Shown in pieces: positions 63,135-64,000 of a stretch of 64,000 nt of DNA. The stretch comes from CAWCKS01 sp963763485 (GTDB taxonomy: Bacteria > Pseudomonadota > Alphaproteobacteria > Rhizobiales > Xanthobacteraceae): the NCBI GenBank assembly GCA_963763485.1, contig CAVXOW010000008.1, positions 62,001 through 126,000 on the forward strand, written 5' to 3'. The position numbers were made by a program, and so were the translations under genes. The notes under the pieces were generated by a model, which did not search any database, had not been told where the DNA came from, and saw only the letters and a list, made by a program, of their open reading frames with translations. Position 1 is the stretch's first letter. Each line of letters begins with the position of its first letter.

Positions 63135-63908
63135 TCACACCGCAGCGGTGGTCACGCCGCCGTCGATGACGACGGTCTGACCGGTCATGAAGGTCGAGGC
63201 TTCGGAGCCGAGGAAGGCGACGGCGCCGGCGATCTCGTGCGGCTCGCCGATCCGGCGCAGCGGCGAGGTCGAATTGCGGCGCGCCATCAGCTCCTTGTCT
63301 TCCCACAGCGCGCGGGCGAAGTCGGTCTTCACCAGGCCCGGCGCGATGCAGTTGATGCGCACCCCCTTCGGCCCCCACTCGCCGGCCAGCGTCCGGCATA
63401 GCGCGAAGTCGGCGGCCTTGGAGACGCCGTACATGCCGATCGTGGTCGAGCCGCGCAAGCCGCCGATCGACGAGATGATGATCACCGAGCCACCGCCGCG
63501 CTCGGCCATCTCAGGCATCACGAGGTTGCACAGCCAGATGTTGCTCTTGACGTTGGAGCCCATGATCTTGTCGAACGCCTCGTCGGTCAGCGAGGCGATC
63601 GGGCCGTAGTGCGGGTTGACCGCGGCGTTACAGACCAGGATGTCGATCCCGCCGTAATGGGCGTTGGTGTCCTTGATCAGCCGCTCGACTTCATCCTTGC
63701 GCGAGATGTTGCACGGGACGACGAAGACGTCGCCGCCGTCGGCGCGGATCGCCTTAGCGACCTCCTCGCAGGCGTCGGCCTTGCGGCTCGACACTACGAC
63801 TTTGGCGCCGAGTTGCGCCAGCAGCTCGGCGGTGGCGCGGCCGATGCCGCGGCTCGAGCCCGTGATGACGGCAACCTTGCCGGTGAGATCGAACGGGGAT
63901 TTTTTCAT
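63135..63908 (-). CDS. SDR-family NAD(P)-dependent oxidoreductase
   Basis: 257 residues. Classical SDR with GSSRGIG cofactor loop (about 17-23), CNAAVN, active-site Ser in IISSIGG, catalytic MYGVSK (Tyr-x-x-x-Lys), and PGLVKTDFARAL after the active site. Ends MTGQTVVIDGGVTT. AGGAG precedes ATG 63908. Substrate not predictable. Unlike the SDR at 61711, all catalytic residues are present. Confidence 0.93.
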   Translation of the reverse strand: MKKSPFDLTGKVAVITGSSRGIGRATAELLAQLGAKVVVSSRKADACEEVAKAIRADGGDVFVVPCNISRKDEVERLIKDTNAHYGGIDILVCNAAVNPHYGPIASLTDEAFDKIMGSNVKSNIWLCNLVMPEMAERGGGSVIIISSIGGLRGSTTIGMYGVSKAADFALCRTLAGEWGPKGVRINCIAPGLVKTDFARALWEDKELMARRNSTSPLRRIGEPHEIAGAVAFLGSEASTFMTGQTVVIDGGVTTAAV

Positions 63909-63927
63909 TTCGTAAACTCCTAACTTT

Positions 63928-64000
63928 CGTCGTCCCCGCGCACGCGGGGACCCATACTCCGCAGCAGGATTGAGACGACGCAGAAGCGACCCGGCCTCGC
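63928..64000. repeat. Dispersed GTCCCCGCG palindrome with extended flank, at the window end
   Basis: CGTCCCCGCGCACGCGGGGA followed by CCCATAC(T)CCGCAGC, sharing both the palindrome and its flank with the copy starting at 18991. It lies upstream of the SDR gene and runs to the window edge. Confidence 0.7.

Overview
The window looks like chromosomal DNA of a Bradyrhizobium-type alphaproteobacterium (Bradyrhizobium or a close Nitrobacteraceae relative). The evidence is high GC content, a PhyR/NepR/EcfG general stress locus, a Tad/Cpa pilus locus, a CycM-type membrane cytochrome c, and dispersed GC-rich palindromes. No rRNA, tRNA, CRISPR array, prophage or insertion sequence was recognised. It reads as core chromosome, not a recent island.

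Layout. 1-2.1 kb: 3' part of a chemotaxis receptor. 2.1-10.2 kb: a general stress response (GSR) neighbourhood. phyR diverges from nepR-ecfG, an HWE/HRXXN-type histidine kinase lies nearby, and small membrane or secreted genes surround them. Almost every transcription unit here is preceded by an EcfG-type promoter (GGAAC, 16-17 nt, CGTT or one mismatch), and three copies are perfect. One such promoter followed by a strong terminator outlines an undescribed small RNA of about 80 nt beside phyR. 10.2-22.2 kb: a urea module on the minus strand, urtABCDE then ureD-A-B-C, two small ABM-type monooxygenases, then ureE-F-G, with a sigma-54-like promoter before urtA. 22.7-25.0 kb: DEAD-box helicase, IF-1 and cold-shock protein. 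25.0-39.6 kb: Tad/Cpa pilus genes (two pseudopilins, a pilus N-domain protein, Flp pilin, cpaABCDEF, tadBC, tadD), with a sterol-desaturase-family gene and a large polytopic membrane protein between them.

39.7-42 kb: M17 aminopeptidase and NlpC/P60 hydrolase. 42-49.7 kb: a Yej-type peptide ABC transporter with two binding proteins. 49.9-52.3 kb: cycM, kdsB and pheA. 52.3-59 kb: a luciferase-like oxidoreductase, metF-metH and a stand-alone PAS protein. 59-64 kb: a GST with a small upstream ORF, glpK, two SDR enzymes and an unknown protein.

Five genes (the DUF2865 gene, ureA, the pilus N-domain gene, cpaC and metH) each need exactly one base corrected to give a normal family-length product. 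Four are single-base insertions and one is a deletion. Several of the genes are ones expected to be under strong selection, so uncorrected sequencing errors are the likeliest cause, but real lesions cannot be excluded from this sequence alone.
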